Shown in pieces: positions 1 to 9,166 of a DNA stretch of 64,000 nt; position 1 is the stretch's first letter, and each line of letters opens with the position of its first letter. The translations under genes were made by a program, and so were the position numbers. The stretch is from Betaproteobacteria bacterium. Lineage in GTDB: Bacteria; Pseudomonadota; Gammaproteobacteria; Burkholderiales; SG8-39. Location of the stretch: positions 62,001 to 126,000 of the forward strand of contig JACPYS010000012.1 in NCBI GenBank assembly GCA_016195915.1. Reading direction: 5' to 3'. Under the pieces are notes generated by a model. It worked only from the letters and a program-made list of their open reading frames with translations, did no database searches and had not been told where the DNA came from.

Positions 1-733
1 ACGATGCCGGCTCCCGGCGCGAATAGGGATCCTCGGGGTCGTAGCCGCGCGCCGCGCACAGCACCGCCGCTGCATCACCGGCGGTAAGCGCGAAGATGGA
101 AACGCAATCGAGCGAGCGGCAGGCAGGAACCACGCCGCGTGTGCTGAGCAACCCGCAGGTCGGTTTGTGGCCGACGAGGTTGTTGAACGCGGCCGGCACG
201 CGGCCCGAACCGGCGGTATCCGTGCCTAGCGCGAAGCTCGCGAGCCCTGCGGCGACTGCGATCGAGGAGCCCGAGCTGGATCCGCCCGGGACGTATGCAC
301 GATTGAAGCTGTTTCCGGGAACCCCGTACGGAGATCGCAGGCCGACGAGGCCGGTGGCGAACTGGTCGAGATTGGTCTTGCCAAGTGCAATCGCGCCTGC
401 CGAGACGAGGCTCTCAACGACCTGGGCGGACTGCCTGGCGATGTATCGGTAGTCGGGACAGGCGGCCGTGGTCGGATGACCCGCAAGGTCGATGTTGTCC
501 TTGATCGCGAAGGGAATGCCGTACAGCGGCAAGAATTTCTGATCCCGTCGTTCGAGATCCTGCGCGCGCGCGCGCAATTCCGTGTCCGGAACGCGGTGTA
601 TCCAGACCTTGTCGTCGCCGCGCCGCTCGATGCGCTGCAGCAATCCGGCGACGAGTTGTGACGGAAGCAGGGTACCGGCGCGATAGCGTGCCCCAAGCGA
701 TTCCAGGTCGAGCGATTCCTCCGGTCCGAGCAC
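1..733 (-). CDS. Allophanate hydrolase-type amidase (3'-truncated by window edge)
   Basis: Amidase-signature enzyme that hydrolyses an amide to acid plus ammonia; the sequence is closest in my reading to the amidase half of allophanate hydrolase (AtzF). The first 244 codons are visible. The catalytic lysine lies in GIPFAIKDN, and the cis-Ser/nucleophile-Ser stretch is [10 protein letters not shown]. It is followed by [16 protein letters not shown] and [13 protein letters not shown], wording typical of allophanate hydrolases. I chose the GTG at 733 because GGAGGGG sits about five bases upstream and the family-like reading begins just after it. The C-terminus lies outside the window, so whether it carries the AtzF C-terminal domain cannot be seen. 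It is transcribed divergently from the fdrA-type operon, which suggests shared control of a nitrogen-release pathway. A different amidase specificity (biuret or another amide) is possible. Confidence 0.85.
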   Translation of the reverse strand, partial: MLGPEESLDLESLGARYRAGTLLPSQLVAGLLQRIERRGDDKVWIHRVPDTELRARAQDLERRDQKFLPLYGIPFAIKDNIDLAGHPTTAACPDYRYIARQSAQVVESLVSAGAIALGKTNLDQFATGLVGLRSPYGVPGNSFNRAYVPGGSSSGSSIAVAAGLASFALGTDTAGSGRVPAAFNNLVGHKPTCGLLSTRGVVPACRSLDCVSIFALTAGDAAAVLCAARGYDPEDPYSRREPAS

Positions 734-787
734 CTGCGCCCCTCCGCAACGGCGGCTGCTCCGACATCGACCCGTCGTGCAGTCATC

Positions 788-808
788 TGGTATACAAGGC
801 AGTATACA
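788..808. promoter_or_regulatory. Paired GTATAC sites, candidate GntR/FCD-type operator
   Basis: The 105-bp gap between the divergent amidase and fdrA starts contains GTATAC at 790-795 and again at 802-807, centres 12 bp apart, in the context TGGTATACAAG and CAGTATACAGA. Short palindromes of the TGGTATACCA/TTGTATACAA kind are classic for FadR/VanR-type GntR regulators. No such regulator gene is visible in the window, so the assignment is inference from the motif. Confidence 0.4.
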
Positions 809-838
809 GAAGATTTGCGGCGCAGGTACAATTCGCGC

Positions 839-2401
839 ATGGCACGCATGGCGAGCGCCGCGAAGCTGATCCGGAATCTGTACCGCGACTCTGTATCGCT
901 GATGCAGCTTTCGGCGACGCTTGCCGCGCTGCCCGGCATCGAACAGGCCTCGGCGGTGATGGCGACGCCGGCGAACCTGGCGTTGCTCGCCGAGGCAGGG
1001 CTGGAGCGGGGGCGTATCGCACCGGGCCCCAACGACCTGCTGATCGCGGTGCGCGGCAGGAACGCCTCCGTGCTCGAATCAGCACTGGCGTCTGCCGTTG
1101 CCGATCTGGACAAGCCGCCCCCGCTGACGGCGGCGGGTGGCCCGGCGCAGACGCCGCTGCGCAGCCTGCAGATGGGTCTCGCGCAATTTCCCCAGGCGAA
1201 CGTCGCGTTGATCTCCACGCCCGGCGAATACGCGGCGGCCGAGGCAATGAAGGCGCTCCGCCTCGGCCTGAATGCGATGCTGTTCAGCGACAACGTGGAC
1301 CTGCACGACGAGATCGAACTCAAGCGCTACGCGCAGGCGAACAATCTGCTGCTGATGGGCCCGGACTGCGGTACGGCCATCATCGGCGGCGTCCCTCTGG
1401 GTTTCGCCAACGCGGTGCGGCGCGGCGCGATCGGCGTGGTCGGCGCCTCGGGGACCGGCACGCAACAGGTGACGTGCCTCGCGCACCGGCAGGGCGCGGG
1501 AATCTCGCATGCCATCGGCACGGGAAGCCACGACCTTCACCAACAGGTCGGCGGCATCACGATGTTTCAAGGGATCCGGGCGCTGGCCGCGGACCGCGCA
1601 ACCAAGGTGATTGTGCTGGTATCCAAACCCCCAGCGCCGGAAGTCGCGCGCAAGGTGTTGGGAGTAGCGAAGCGCTGCGGCAAACCCGTGGTGGTGAATT
1701 TCGTCGGCGCGGCGCCCGAAAGCATCGGCGGAAGGAATCTCCATGCGGCCAACACGCTCGAGCACGCCGCCCTCGCCGCAGTGGCGCTTTCGCGCGGGCG
1801 GAGGCCACCTCGCGAGTATTCCGCAAGCCAGCCGGGAGCGCCGCCGGCGGCGCACGGTGATCGCATGTCGCGCAGCCAGCGCTACGTGCGCGGACTCTAC
1901 AGTGGCGGGACCTTCTGCTACGAGGCTTCCGCTCTTCTGGGGGCGGTGCTCGGCAAAGTCTGGTCGAACGCGCCGGTCGATCCGAAGCGGCGGCTTGCGA
2001 ACGTGCGCAATTCGAAGGGGCACACGCTGATCGACCTGGGCGATGACGAATTCACGCGCGGCCGCCCGCACCCGATGATCGACTTCCGGCTGCGCAACGA
2101 GCGCATCCTGTCTGAGGGGGCGGACCCGGAGGTCGCGGTGATCCTGCTCGATGTCGTGCTCGGCTTCGGCGCGCACCCCGATCCGGCGGCGGAATTGGTA
2201 CCGGTGATAGAAAAGGCGCAGGCCGCTGCGCGCAGACAGGGGCGCGACATCGCGTTCGTCGGCTTCGTCTGCGGGACGGAACTCGACCCGCAGGGGCTCG
2301 AACGCCAGGAGGATGCGTTGCGCGCTGCGGGCGTGCTGCTCACCGGGAGCAACGCGCAAGCGGTGAGGCTTGCCGCGTCGATCGCGGGGGCGCGCCGATG
2401 A
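839..2401 (+). CDS. fdrA: FdrA-family acyl-CoA-synthetase-like protein (AllF-type)
   Basis: A 520-residue FdrA-family protein resembling the alpha subunit of succinyl-CoA synthetase. In E. coli the fdrA/ylbE/ylbF products are reported to form oxamate carbamoyltransferase, acting with a carbamate kinase in anaerobic allantoin breakdown. The nucleotide/phosphate-loop part is visible in [11 protein letters not shown] and in [20 protein letters not shown], followed by the GTGSHDL segment characteristic of this family. An upstream in-frame TTG at 815 exists, but the ATG at 839 (or 848) fits the FdrA N-terminus ([20 protein letters not shown]). Its stop overlaps the next ATG (ATGA), so it is translationally coupled to the DUF1116 gene. 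Family assignment is firm; the carbamoyl-transfer role here is inferred from the neighbours. Confidence 0.88.
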   Translation: MARMASAAKLIRNLYRDSVSLMQLSATLAALPGIEQASAVMATPANLALLAEAGLERGRIAPGPNDLLIAVRGRNASVLESALASAVADLDKPPPLTAAGGPAQTPLRSLQMGLAQFPQANVALISTPGEYAAAEAMKALRLGLNAMLFSDNVDLHDEIELKRYAQANNLLLMGPDCGTAIIGGVPLGFANAVRRGAIGVVGASGTGTQQVTCLAHRQGAGISHAIGTGSHDLHQQVGGITMFQGIRALAADRATKVIVLVSKPPAPEVARKVLGVAKRCGKPVVVNFVGAAPESIGGRNLHAANTLEHAALAAVALSRGRRPPREYSASQPGAPPAAHGDRMSRSQRYVRGLYSGGTFCYEASALLGAVLGKVWSNAPVDPKRRLANVRNSKGHTLIDLGDDEFTRGRPHPMIDFRLRNERILSEGADPEVAVILLDVVLGFGAHPDPAAELVPVIEKAQAAARRQGRDIAFVGFVCGTELDPQGLERQEDALRAAGVLLTGSNAQAVRLAASIAGARR

Positions 2402-3846
2402 GTACCCTGTTCTCCAAACCGCTCTCCGTCCTCAACCTGGGTGTCGGCACTTTCGCGGATGCCATCCGACAGGGTGGCGGCGAGGCGGTGCACATCGAGT
2501 GGGCGCCGCCCGCGAACGGGGACCGCGCGACGGGTATCGCGCTTGCCGGTATCGTGAATCATCCGAGAGTCGAAGCCGCCAATGCAAAGGCGGTAGAACG
2601 GCTGCTTGCCGCGCAACCGCGCCTGGAGGGTATCGGGATCGCACGCGAGGCGCTGCCGGGGATGGGCCGGCGCATGATCCTGCACGCCGGGCCGCCAATC
2701 GAGTGGAGTCGCATGTGCGGCCCGATGAAGGGCGCCATTCTCGGAGCGGTCCTGTTCGAGGGCTGGGCCGCAAACAGCAAGAAGGCACAGGCCCTGGCAG
2801 CGAGCGGCGAAATCGACTTCGCGCCGTGCCACCACCACTCCGCCGTCGGGCCGATGGCGGGAATCATCAGTCCCTCGATGCCGGTGTGGGTGGTCAAGAA
2901 CGCGACGCACGGCAACCGCAGCTACAGCAACCTCAACGAGGGACTCGGCAAAGTGCTGCGCTTCGGCGCCAACGGAGCCGAGGTGATCGATCGGTTGAAG
3001 TGGATGCAGCAAACGCTCGCGCCGACGCTGCAGGCCGGTCTGGACAGACTCGGCGAGATCGAACTCAAGCCGCTGATGGCGCAAGCGCTGCACATGGGCG
3101 ACGAGGTGCACAACCGCAACGCCGCCGCGACGTCGCTGCTCATCAAGCGGCTGGTCCCTGCGCTCATGCGAAGCGGCGCCCCCCCGGCGGACGTCGCCGC
3201 CGTGATCGAGTTCATGGCGGCCAACGACCATTTTTTCCTCAACATCTCGATGGCCGCCTGCAAGTCCATGCTGGATGCCGCACACGGCGTTCCGGGCAGC
3301 AGCCTGGTCAGCGTCATGGCGCGCAACGGTGTCGATTTCGGGATCCGCGTCAGCGGACTGGGCAAGCGCTGGTTCAGCACACCGGCGCCGGTGGTGAACG
3401 GACTGTACTTCGCCGGCTACTCGATGGCCGATGCCGCGCCGGACCTCGGCGACAGCGCCATCACCGAGACCGCGGGGCTCGGCGGATTCGCAATGGCTGC
3501 TGCACCCGCAATCGTGAAATTCGTCGGCGGCAGCGCGCAGGACGCGCTGGCCAATACGCTCTCGATGACGCACATCACGCTCAGACGCAACGGCGCATTC
3601 ACGCTGCCCGCACTGGATTTCGCGGGCACACCCTGCGGTATCGACGCACGGCGCGTGGTGGACACCGGAATCCTGCCGGTCATCAACACCGGAATCGCGC
3701 ACAAGGCGCCCGGCGTAGGCCAGATCGGCGCCGGCGTCACGCACGCGCCGCTCGGCTGCTTCACTCAGGCGGTCAGCGCGCTGGCGCGCTCCATCAACCC
3801 GCTGGCGCGCTCCATCAACCCGCGCGCGCGCGCGGTCGAGGATTGA
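2398..3846 (+). CDS. DUF1116 protein, YlbE/AllG-like
   Basis: A 482-residue DUF1116 protein, the partner of FdrA in oxamate carbamoyltransferase-type complexes. Family-like segments include CGPMKGAILGAVLFEGWA near residue 105, FAPCHHHSAVGPMAGI and NATHGNRSYSNLNEGLGKVLRFG. E. coli YlbE is about 420 residues, so this protein is longer, partly through a low-complexity tail made by a duplicated seven-residue unit (LARSINP twice) followed by a CG-repeat-encoded stretch. It overlaps the end of fdrA by four bases and is followed two bases after its stop by the carbamate kinase start, so the three genes form a tight operon. No DUF2877 (YlbF/AllH) gene, the third member in E. coli, is present next to it. 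Confidence 0.87.
   Translation: MSTLFSKPLSVLNLGVGTFADAIRQGGGEAVHIEWAPPANGDRATGIALAGIVNHPRVEAANAKAVERLLAAQPRLEGIGIAREALPGMGRRMILHAGPPIEWSRMCGPMKGAILGAVLFEGWAANSKKAQALAASGEIDFAPCHHHSAVGPMAGIISPSMPVWVVKNATHGNRSYSNLNEGLGKVLRFGANGAEVIDRLKWMQQTLAPTLQAGLDRLGEIELKPLMAQALHMGDEVHNRNAAATSLLIKRLVPALMRSGAPPADVAAVIEFMAANDHFFLNISMAACKSMLDAAHGVPGSSLVSVMARNGVDFGIRVSGLGKRWFSTPAPVVNGLYFAGYSMADAAPDLGDSAITETAGLGGFAMAAAPAIVKFVGGSAQDALANTLSMTHITLRRNGAFTLPALDFAGTPCGIDARRVVDTGILPVINTGIAHKAPGVGQIGAGVTHAPLGCFTQAVSALARSINPLARSINPRARAVED
3780..3838 (+). repeat. Tandem 21-bp duplication plus CG run at the DUF1116 C-terminus
   Basis: The unit CTGGCGCGCTCCATCAACCC (plus one base) is present twice in direct tandem at 3780-3821 and is followed by a CGCGCGCGCGCG run. 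It encodes LARSINPLARSINPRARAV at the extreme end of the protein. The exact identity of the copies suggests a recent slippage duplication. Confidence 0.85.
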
Positions 3847-3848
3847 CC

Positions 3849-4796
3849 ATGGCTTCGCGCGGTCTCGCCGTTCTCGCAATCGGCGGCAATGCACTGATTC
3901 GCGACCGCAAGCACGAGTCGATCCCGGACCAGTACCAGATGGTTGCCGGTATTGCGGTGGACATCGCCGGAATGATTGCCGACGGTTGGAACGTGGTCGT
4001 GACGCACGGCAACGGCCCGCAGGTCGGCTTCATCCTGCGGCGCTCGGAAATCTCGATCGACGAAGTTCCTCCGGTGCCGATGGACTACGCCGGAGCGGAC
4101 ATCCAGGGCGCGGTGGGCTGGATGTTCGTGCGGGCGCTGCGCAACGAATTCCGGCGCCGCGGCATCGCGCGCCAGGCGGTGGCGGTGGTCACGCAGACCG
4201 TGGTCGATCGCAAGGACCCGGCTTTTGCCAATCCGACCAAGCCGATCGGATCGCACATGGAGGAGGCGAAGGCCAAGCGCCTCGCGCTCAAGTATCACTG
4301 GACGGTGCGCGAGGACTCGGGCCGCGGCTGGCGGCGGGTGGTCCCTTCGCCGAAGCCCGTGGCAATCGTCGAGACCGGTGTGATCCGGCAGATGGCCGGC
4401 GCGGGATACGTGGTAGTGGCCTGCGGCGGCGGCGGCATTCCGGTGATCGAAGATGACAGTGGCGATCTGTGCGGGGTCGAAGCCGTGATCGACAAGGATC
4501 TCGCATCGAGCCTGCTCGCGCGCAGCCTCGATGCGGATGCGCTCGTGCTCCCCACCGGCGTAGAAAAGGTCGCGCTCGATTTCAACAAGCCGACGCAGCG
4601 CTGGCTGGAACAGATGACCCTTGCCGAAGCGAAGCGTTACTCCGGCGAGGACCAGTTCGACAAGGGCAGCATGGGGCCGAAGGTCGCTGCGCTGATCGAT
4701 TTCGTCGCGGGCGGCGGCCAGCTCGGCCTGATCACCAACCCGCCCAACCTGCCGCGCGCGCTGCGCGGCGAAACCGGAACCCGGGTCGTCGCCTAG
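3849..4796 (+). CDS. Carbamate kinase
   Basis: A 315-residue amino-acid-kinase-fold enzyme that makes ATP from ADP and carbamoyl phosphate, releasing carbamate that breaks down to CO2 and ammonia. Diagnostic segments are AIGGNALI at the N-terminus, VVTHGNGPQVGFILRRSE, VACGGGGIPVIED and VEAVIDKDLASSLLA, ending with LITNPPNLPRALRGETGTRV. Length and motif order match ArcC/YbcF. It is the last member of the FdrA-DUF1116 operon and starts only two bases after the DUF1116 stop. The context suggests it drains carbamoyl phosphate made by the upstream complex (the AllK role) rather than acting in arginine deimination, since no arcA or arcB is present. Confidence 0.95.
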   Translation: MASRGLAVLAIGGNALIRDRKHESIPDQYQMVAGIAVDIAGMIADGWNVVVTHGNGPQVGFILRRSEISIDEVPPVPMDYAGADIQGAVGWMFVRALRNEFRRRGIARQAVAVVTQTVVDRKDPAFANPTKPIGSHMEEAKAKRLALKYHWTVREDSGRGWRRVVPSPKPVAIVETGVIRQMAGAGYVVVACGGGGIPVIEDDSGDLCGVEAVIDKDLASSLLARSLDADALVLPTGVEKVALDFNKPTQRWLEQMTLAEAKRYSGEDQFDKGSMGPKVAALIDFVAGGGQLGLITNPPNLPRALRGETGTRVVA

Positions 4797-4858
4797 CCGG
4801 ATTCGCGTTCTTCGCGCAGTCGAGTAACATTTCGGCAGTCACAAGGAGCGACCAATCC

Positions 4859-5632
4859 ATGCCGGCCGAATCCGAATTGCTGGTTGCCAACAGCGGAGCG
4901 ACGCGCAGACTGGTGCTGAACCGGCCGGCGAAACGCAACGCACTCAACGACGCGCTTCTGCATCGTCTGGTCGCCGAACTCGAGACGGCCCGGGCCGAGG
5001 AGTCGGTGCGCACGATTGTCCTCGGGGGGGCGGGGCACGGTTTTTGCTCCGGGAGAGACCGCAGGGACGTGGGCGGGGCGGACTCGCCGCGCGTGCAGAT
5101 GCAGGACGGTTCGCTCGAAGCAACCGTGAGTCTGTTCACTCGGGTGCTGACATTGCTGCTCGAATCACCGATTCCGACCATTGCGTCGGTGCGGGGCTTT
5201 GCGCTCGCCGGAGGACAGGCGCTCACGCTCGCCTGTGATTTTCTCGTCGCCGAGCGCGGGTCGCGCTTCGGCAATCCCGAGATGCAGCACGGATTCCCCG
5301 CAGCGATGAATACGGTGCTGCTCGCGCGGCACATCGGCCGGCGCAAGGCACTCGAGATTGCGTTGACCGGCGCCGCCTATACCGTCGAAGAGTACTCGCT
5401 CCTGGGTCTGATCAACCGGGTCGCGGAACCCGGCACGCTCGAGGACGTCACGGCGGGATTCGCGGCTCAGCTCAACAAGCTCGCGCCGTGGTCGGTGCGG
5501 CGCACCAAGCAGCTGTTGCGCGTGGCCGAGGACGGCGATCTGCGCGGGCTGATGCATGCGGGCGACCAGTTGAATCAGCTGCTGCGCTTGAACGCACAGA
5601 GCGCACCGCTGTTCGCGGATCAGGCGCCGTGA
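4859..5632 (+). CDS. Enoyl-CoA hydratase/isomerase family protein
   Basis: A 257-residue crotonase-fold protein acting on acyl-CoA thioesters. The N-terminal LNRPAKRNALN, the first oxyanion-hole segment GHGFCSGRDRRD and the second, FALAGGQALTLACDFLVA, are all present, followed by FGNPEMQHGFPAAMNTVLLARHIGRRKALE. In this family Glu residues at the centre provide acid/base chemistry; here the region reads NPEM and lacks the usual PGxGGxxRL wording, so the precise reaction (hydratase, isomerase or thioesterase-like) is open. The start is fixed by AAGGAGCG ten bases upstream of the ATG. A 62-bp gap separates it from the carbamate kinase, so it may or may not belong to that operon. Confidence 0.88.
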   Translation: MPAESELLVANSGATRRLVLNRPAKRNALNDALLHRLVAELETARAEESVRTIVLGGAGHGFCSGRDRRDVGGADSPRVQMQDGSLEATVSLFTRVLTLLLESPIPTIASVRGFALAGGQALTLACDFLVAERGSRFGNPEMQHGFPAAMNTVLLARHIGRRKALEIALTGAAYTVEEYSLLGLINRVAEPGTLEDVTAGFAAQLNKLAPWSVRRTKQLLRVAEDGDLRGLMHAGDQLNQLLRLNAQSAPLFADQAP

Positions 5633-5677
5633 AACGCGAGGCTACCGCGGCCGCTCGCCAGGCGCCACCACCGCGCG

Positions 5678-6427
5678 CTAGGCGCGCAAGCCGGGAAGCT
5701 CCCCGGAATCGAACTTGCGCCAGATGCCGCCGATCAATCCCTCGATCGGTGCAAACCGCGACTTGTAGGCCATTTTCGGGCTTTCCCCGATCCAGTACCC
5801 CAGATAAAGGTAAGGAAGGCCGAGCTGCCGGCAGATCTCGATCTGCCACAGAACGTTGTAGGTGCCGAGGCTCGCGCCGCGACGCTCGGGCTCGAAAAAC
5901 GTATAGACCGACGACACGCCGTCGGGCAGGAAATCGACGATCGACACCATCGCCAGGTGCCCTGCATCGCGAAACTCGATCAGGCGGGTGTCGACGCGGC
6001 TCTGCAGCAGGAAGTGCGAATACTGGTCCCGGCTGTCGTTGTCCATCCCGCCTCCGGAGTGGCGCCGGGACTGGTAGCGCAGGTACAGCGCATAGTGCTC
6101 GAGGCGGAACTTCAGCGGCTGGCTCTGCGCAACGAGTCCCAGGTGCCGCTTCCAGGCGCGCCGTTGCGAGCGGTTTGCCTCGAAATCGGCGATCGGGATG
6201 CGCACCGGAACGCAGGCGCGGCAGCTGTCGCAATGCGGCCGGTAGGTGAAGATGCCGCTGCGGCGAAAGCCTGACTTCACCAGGTCGCCATAGAGATCGG
6301 TATTGATCAGGTGCGACGGCGTCGCCACCTGGGAGCGTGCCATCCGGTCCGGCAGATAGCTGCACGGGTAGGGCGCAGTCACGTAGAACTGCAGTACCGC
6401 GTGAGGCAGATCGTTAAGACGTGACAT
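5678..6427 (-). CDS. bpt: Aspartate/glutamate leucyltransferase (Bpt)
   Basis: A 249-residue ATE-like aminoacyl-tRNA-protein transferase that adds Leu from leucyl-tRNA to N-terminal Asp or Glu, marking proteins for ClpS/ClpAP degradation. The N-terminus has [20 protein letters not shown], followed by the [21 protein letters not shown] segment and a cysteine-rich [12 protein letters not shown]. The acetyltransferase-like C-terminal half has [22 protein letters not shown] and YLYLGYWI. The order and length match bacterial Bpt. Its start overlaps the end of aat by 14 bases, so the two N-end-rule transferases are translationally linked. Confidence in the function is high because both partner genes are adjacent. 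Confidence 0.95.
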   Translation of the reverse strand: MSRLNDLPHAVLQFYVTAPYPCSYLPDRMARSQVATPSHLINTDLYGDLVKSGFRRSGIFTYRPHCDSCRACVPVRIPIADFEANRSQRRAWKRHLGLVAQSQPLKFRLEHYALYLRYQSRRHSGGGMDNDSRDQYSHFLLQSRVDTRLIEFRDAGHLAMVSIVDFLPDGVSSVYTFFEPERRGASLGTYNVLWQIEICRQLGLPYLYLGYWIGESPKMAYKSRFAPIEGLIGGIWRKFDSGELPGLRA

Positions 6428-7121
6428 CTGCGTTTTGCCTGAATCCCTTCCACGAGCCGGGCCTGAGACCGAAGTTTACCAACGCTTCGATCCTGCGCAA
6501 GAATTCGGCCCGCGGTATCGCGCGGGCGCCGAGCGAGGCGAGGTGGCGCGTAACCATCTGGCAGTCGATCAGCGGAAACCCGCGATCGTGGATCTCGCGC
6601 ACGAGGGCGACGAGAGCCACCTTCGAGGCGTCCGTGGCGCGCGCGAACATCGACTCGCCGAAGAACATGCGGCCGATGGCGATGCCGTACAGCCCGCCCT
6701 GGAGTTTTCCGTCGTGCCAGGTTTCCACCGAGTGCGCATGTCCGAGCCGGTGCAATCGAAGGTAGGCCGAGCGCATGTCATCGGTGATCCACGTGCCTTC
6801 CTGCCCGTCGCGGGGCTCGGCACAGGCGTCCATCACCGCGGAAAAATCCGTGTCGAAATGCACCTTGTAACCCTTGTTGCGGACGCTTTTTGCAAGTGAA
6901 CGGGATATTTTCAACTCCCCGGTAAAAAGAACCATGCGCGGATCGGGCGACCACCAGAGGATCGGTTCGCCGTCTGAATACCATGGGAAGATGCCCCGGC
7001 GGTAGGCTTCGAGGAGGCGCGCAGGCCTCAGGTCCGCGCCCGCGGCGAGCAGGCCGTTGGGCCGTGCAAGCGCGCGCTCGACCGGCGGGAACGGCGTGTT
7101 CCTCTCAAGCCAGGGAATCAC
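6414..7121 (-). CDS. aat: Leucyl/phenylalanyl-tRNA--protein transferase
   Basis: A 235-residue Aat enzyme that transfers Leu or Phe from tRNA to proteins with N-terminal Lys or Arg, creating primary N-degrons for ClpS. The classic opening [21 protein letters not shown] is followed by [24 protein letters not shown], then [16 protein letters not shown] and the signature [18 protein letters not shown]. Family length is complete. It is the upstream member of an aat-bpt pair sharing 14 bases. It starts ten bases after the stop of the Rieske gene, so all three could be read from one transcript. Confidence 0.97.
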   Translation of the reverse strand: MIPWLERNTPFPPVERALARPNGLLAAGADLRPARLLEAYRRGIFPWYSDGEPILWWSPDPRMVLFTGELKISRSLAKSVRNKGYKVHFDTDFSAVMDACAEPRDGQEGTWITDDMRSAYLRLHRLGHAHSVETWHDGKLQGGLYGIAIGRMFFGESMFARATDASKVALVALVREIHDRGFPLIDCQMVTRHLASLGARAIPRAEFLRRIEALVNFGLRPGSWKGFRQNADVTS

Positions 7122-7130
7122 GCGTGCAAA

Positions 7131-7826
7131 TCAACACTTCACCTGCTGGCGGCAGTAGTCTTCCAGTTCGCTCACCGCGGCGGTTCCGTTCGCCGCCTGC
7201 CTGGCGCGGCTGCCGTGCTCGAGCGCGAGCTTGAACTCGTACTTCGCGAAGAACTGGTTGAACAGTTCGCCGCCCAGCGTTCCGAGCGCGAACAGTTCGT
7301 CCGTGGCCGGAACGTGCTCGAGCAGGATCGCTGCGAGTGGCTGCGGCGCCGGCCCCGCCACCACCCGCCCGCCTTCTGCAGGATCGTATTGGCTGTGCTC
7401 GGCGCAGCAATGGATGACCCGCGCGTGCCTGTTCTGAGCGCCCGGTTCGGCACGGTAGCTGATGAAGCTGATATCGCGTGTCGGATAGGCGAGCTGGTGG
7501 GCGCAGATCGCCGAGTAAGCCACGATGGAGCGCTCGCCACCCACGCCGCCGCGCCACTCGTAGTCCTGTTTCTGCGCGGTCTTGAGCCGCGCGGTCGGCT
7601 TGACCGGCTTGCCCAGATTGAGCAGGAAGCAGGGCGTGGTGGCGTAGGGATAGTGAAATATGAGGTTGCGGTGCGGGGGCAGGCCATTCGCGCGCAGTGC
7701 CCGGCCGCCGGAATCGACCAGCTTGACGCGCGCGTAATAGCGCGGCGCGGCGCCCGCGCCGGCCGGCAGCGCAGGTGAGGCCGCGGCGGCAGCCGCGCAG
7801 AGCCTGAGAAAGTCGCGTCGTTCCAT
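7131..7826 (-). CDS. Tat-exported Rieske 2Fe-2S protein
   Basis: A 231-residue protein opening with a twin-arginine signal (ERRDFLRL followed by an Ala-rich h-region ending near AGAGA), so the folded, cofactor-loaded domain is predicted to be exported. The cluster ligands are visible as C-x-H (AICAHQ) and C-x-x-H (CCAEHSQYDP), with 33 residues from the first ligand cysteine to the second, the Rieske pattern. The remainder does not match a cytochrome bc1 subunit closely, and no cytochrome b gene is nearby. I prefer the ATG at 7826; an in-frame ATG at 7862 would add 12 residues before the signal. Its electron-transfer partner is unknown. It diverges from the ammonium channel gene and precedes aat-bpt. 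Confidence 0.8.
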   Translation of the reverse strand: MERRDFLRLCAAAAAASPALPAGAGAAPRYYARVKLVDSGGRALRANGLPPHRNLIFHYPYATTPCFLLNLGKPVKPTARLKTAQKQDYEWRGGVGGERSIVAYSAICAHQLAYPTRDISFISYRAEPGAQNRHARVIHCCAEHSQYDPAEGGRVVAGPAPQPLAAILLEHVPATDELFALGTLGGELFNQFFAKYEFKLALEHGSRARQAANGTAAVSELEDYCRQQVKC

Positions 7827-7947
7827 GATCGCAGTCTTGCGCGGCAAGCGCTCGTTCGCCATATCCGGCCGGAGTTTTCGGCATAATAGCAAGCCGCCGG
7901 CCTGCCGGATCGGCTCACAACAATAAGCAGGCAAGGGAGAACATCCG

Positions 7948-9153
7948 ATGGAATCGCTCAAATCCGGATCCGACGTCCTGTTCGTTCTGCTCGGCGCAAT
8001 CCTGGTGCTTGCCATGCACTCGGGATTCGCGTTTCTGGAACTGGGCACGGTTCGCGCCAAGAACCAGGTGAATGCCCTGGTCAAGATCCTGGCCGACTTC
8101 GCCTCCTCCACGATCGCATATTTCTGCATCGGCTACGGCATTGCCTACGGCGTCTCGTTTTTCGTCGGCGCGGACCAGTTGGCGCAGAAAAACGGCTACG
8201 AGCTGGTGAGGTTCTTTTTTCTGCTCACGTTCGCGGCGGCAGTGCCGGCGATCGTTTCGGGCGGCATCGCCGAGCGCGCCAAGTTCTATCCGCAGCTGGT
8301 TGCATCGTTTCTGGTGGTCGCATTCCTGTACCCGCTGTTCGAAGGCATCGCCTGGAACCAGAAGTTCGGCGTGCAGGCATGGATGAAAGCGAGTTTCGGA
8401 GAGGAGTTTCACGACTTCGCGGGCTCCGTGGTGGTGCACGTGATGGGCGGGTGGATCGGGTTGATTGCGGTATTGATGCTCGGTGCGCGCAGGGGGCGCT
8501 ATACCAGGGACGGCGGCGGAAGTTCCACGCCGCCTTCGTCGATTCCGTTTCTCGCGCTGGGCGCGTGGGTGTTGTCGGTGGGCTGGTTCGGTTTCAACGT
8601 GATGTCGGCGCAGGCGATCGACAGGATCAGCGGCCTGGTGGCGGTGAACTCGGTGATGGCGATGGCCGGCGGCACGCTCGCCGCGCTGCTCGCCGGACGC
8701 AACGACCCCGGCTTCGTGCACAACGGGCCGCTGGCGGGCCTGGTCGCCGTGTGCGCGGGATCCGACGTGATGCACCCTGCGGGCTCGTTCGTGGTCGGTT
8801 CGGTCGCGGGCGCGATGTTCGTGTACATGTACACGATCGTGCAGAATCGGTGGAAGATCGATGACGTGCTCGGTGTCTGGCCGCTGCACGGGCTGTGCGG
8901 CGCGTGGGGCGGGATCGCGTGCGGCATCTTCGGTTCGAAGGCGCTCGGCGGGTTGGGCGGCGTTTCCTTCGCATCGCAACTCTCTGGAACCGTTCTCGGT
9001 ATCGTCGCCGCGGTGGTCGGCGGGGGGATCATTTACGGCATCGTCAAATCGGTGAGCGGGATCCGGATGGACGAAGAAGACGAGTTCAACGGGGCCGATC
9101 TCGCCATCCACAAGATTTCCGCGACGCCGGGCCGGGACTCGCACCAGCAGTAG
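7948..9153 (+). CDS. amtB: Ammonium transporter (Amt family)
   Basis: A 401-residue Amt/Rh-family channel with about 11 predicted membrane segments, conducting ammonium/ammonia across the inner membrane. The periplasmic recruitment-site aspartate lies in HDFAGSVVVHVMGG, with the first pore histidine in the same motif (VVH). The twin pore histidine is in PLHGLCGAWGG. The gate region FFFLLTFAAAVPAIVSGGIAERAKF precedes them. An AAGGGAGA ribosome site lies about nine bases before the ATG. No glnK is adjacent, unlike the usual glnK-amtB pair, so its P-II control would have to come from elsewhere. An AT-rich CATAATAG at 7883-7890 could serve as a -10 element. Confidence 0.93.
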   Translation: MESLKSGSDVLFVLLGAILVLAMHSGFAFLELGTVRAKNQVNALVKILADFASSTIAYFCIGYGIAYGVSFFVGADQLAQKNGYELVRFFFLLTFAAAVPAIVSGGIAERAKFYPQLVASFLVVAFLYPLFEGIAWNQKFGVQAWMKASFGEEFHDFAGSVVVHVMGGWIGLIAVLMLGARRGRYTRDGGGSSTPPSSIPFLALGAWVLSVGWFGFNVMSAQAIDRISGLVAVNSVMAMAGGTLAALLAGRNDPGFVHNGPLAGLVAVCAGSDVMHPAGSFVVGSVAGAMFVYMYTIVQNRWKIDDVLGVWPLHGLCGAWGGIACGIFGSKALGGLGGVSFASQLSGTVLGIVAAVVGGGIIYGIVKSVSGIRMDEEDEFNGADLAIHKISATPGRDSHQQ

Positions 9154-9166
9154 CGTCCAGCGTCGC

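Noticed and set aside
1918-3894. Very long open frame on the minus strand across fdrA and the DUF1116 gene
   Set aside because: The sense strand carries two firmly recognised families with coupled starts; the antisense translation is Arg/His-rich, as expected of a shadow frame in GC-rich DNA.
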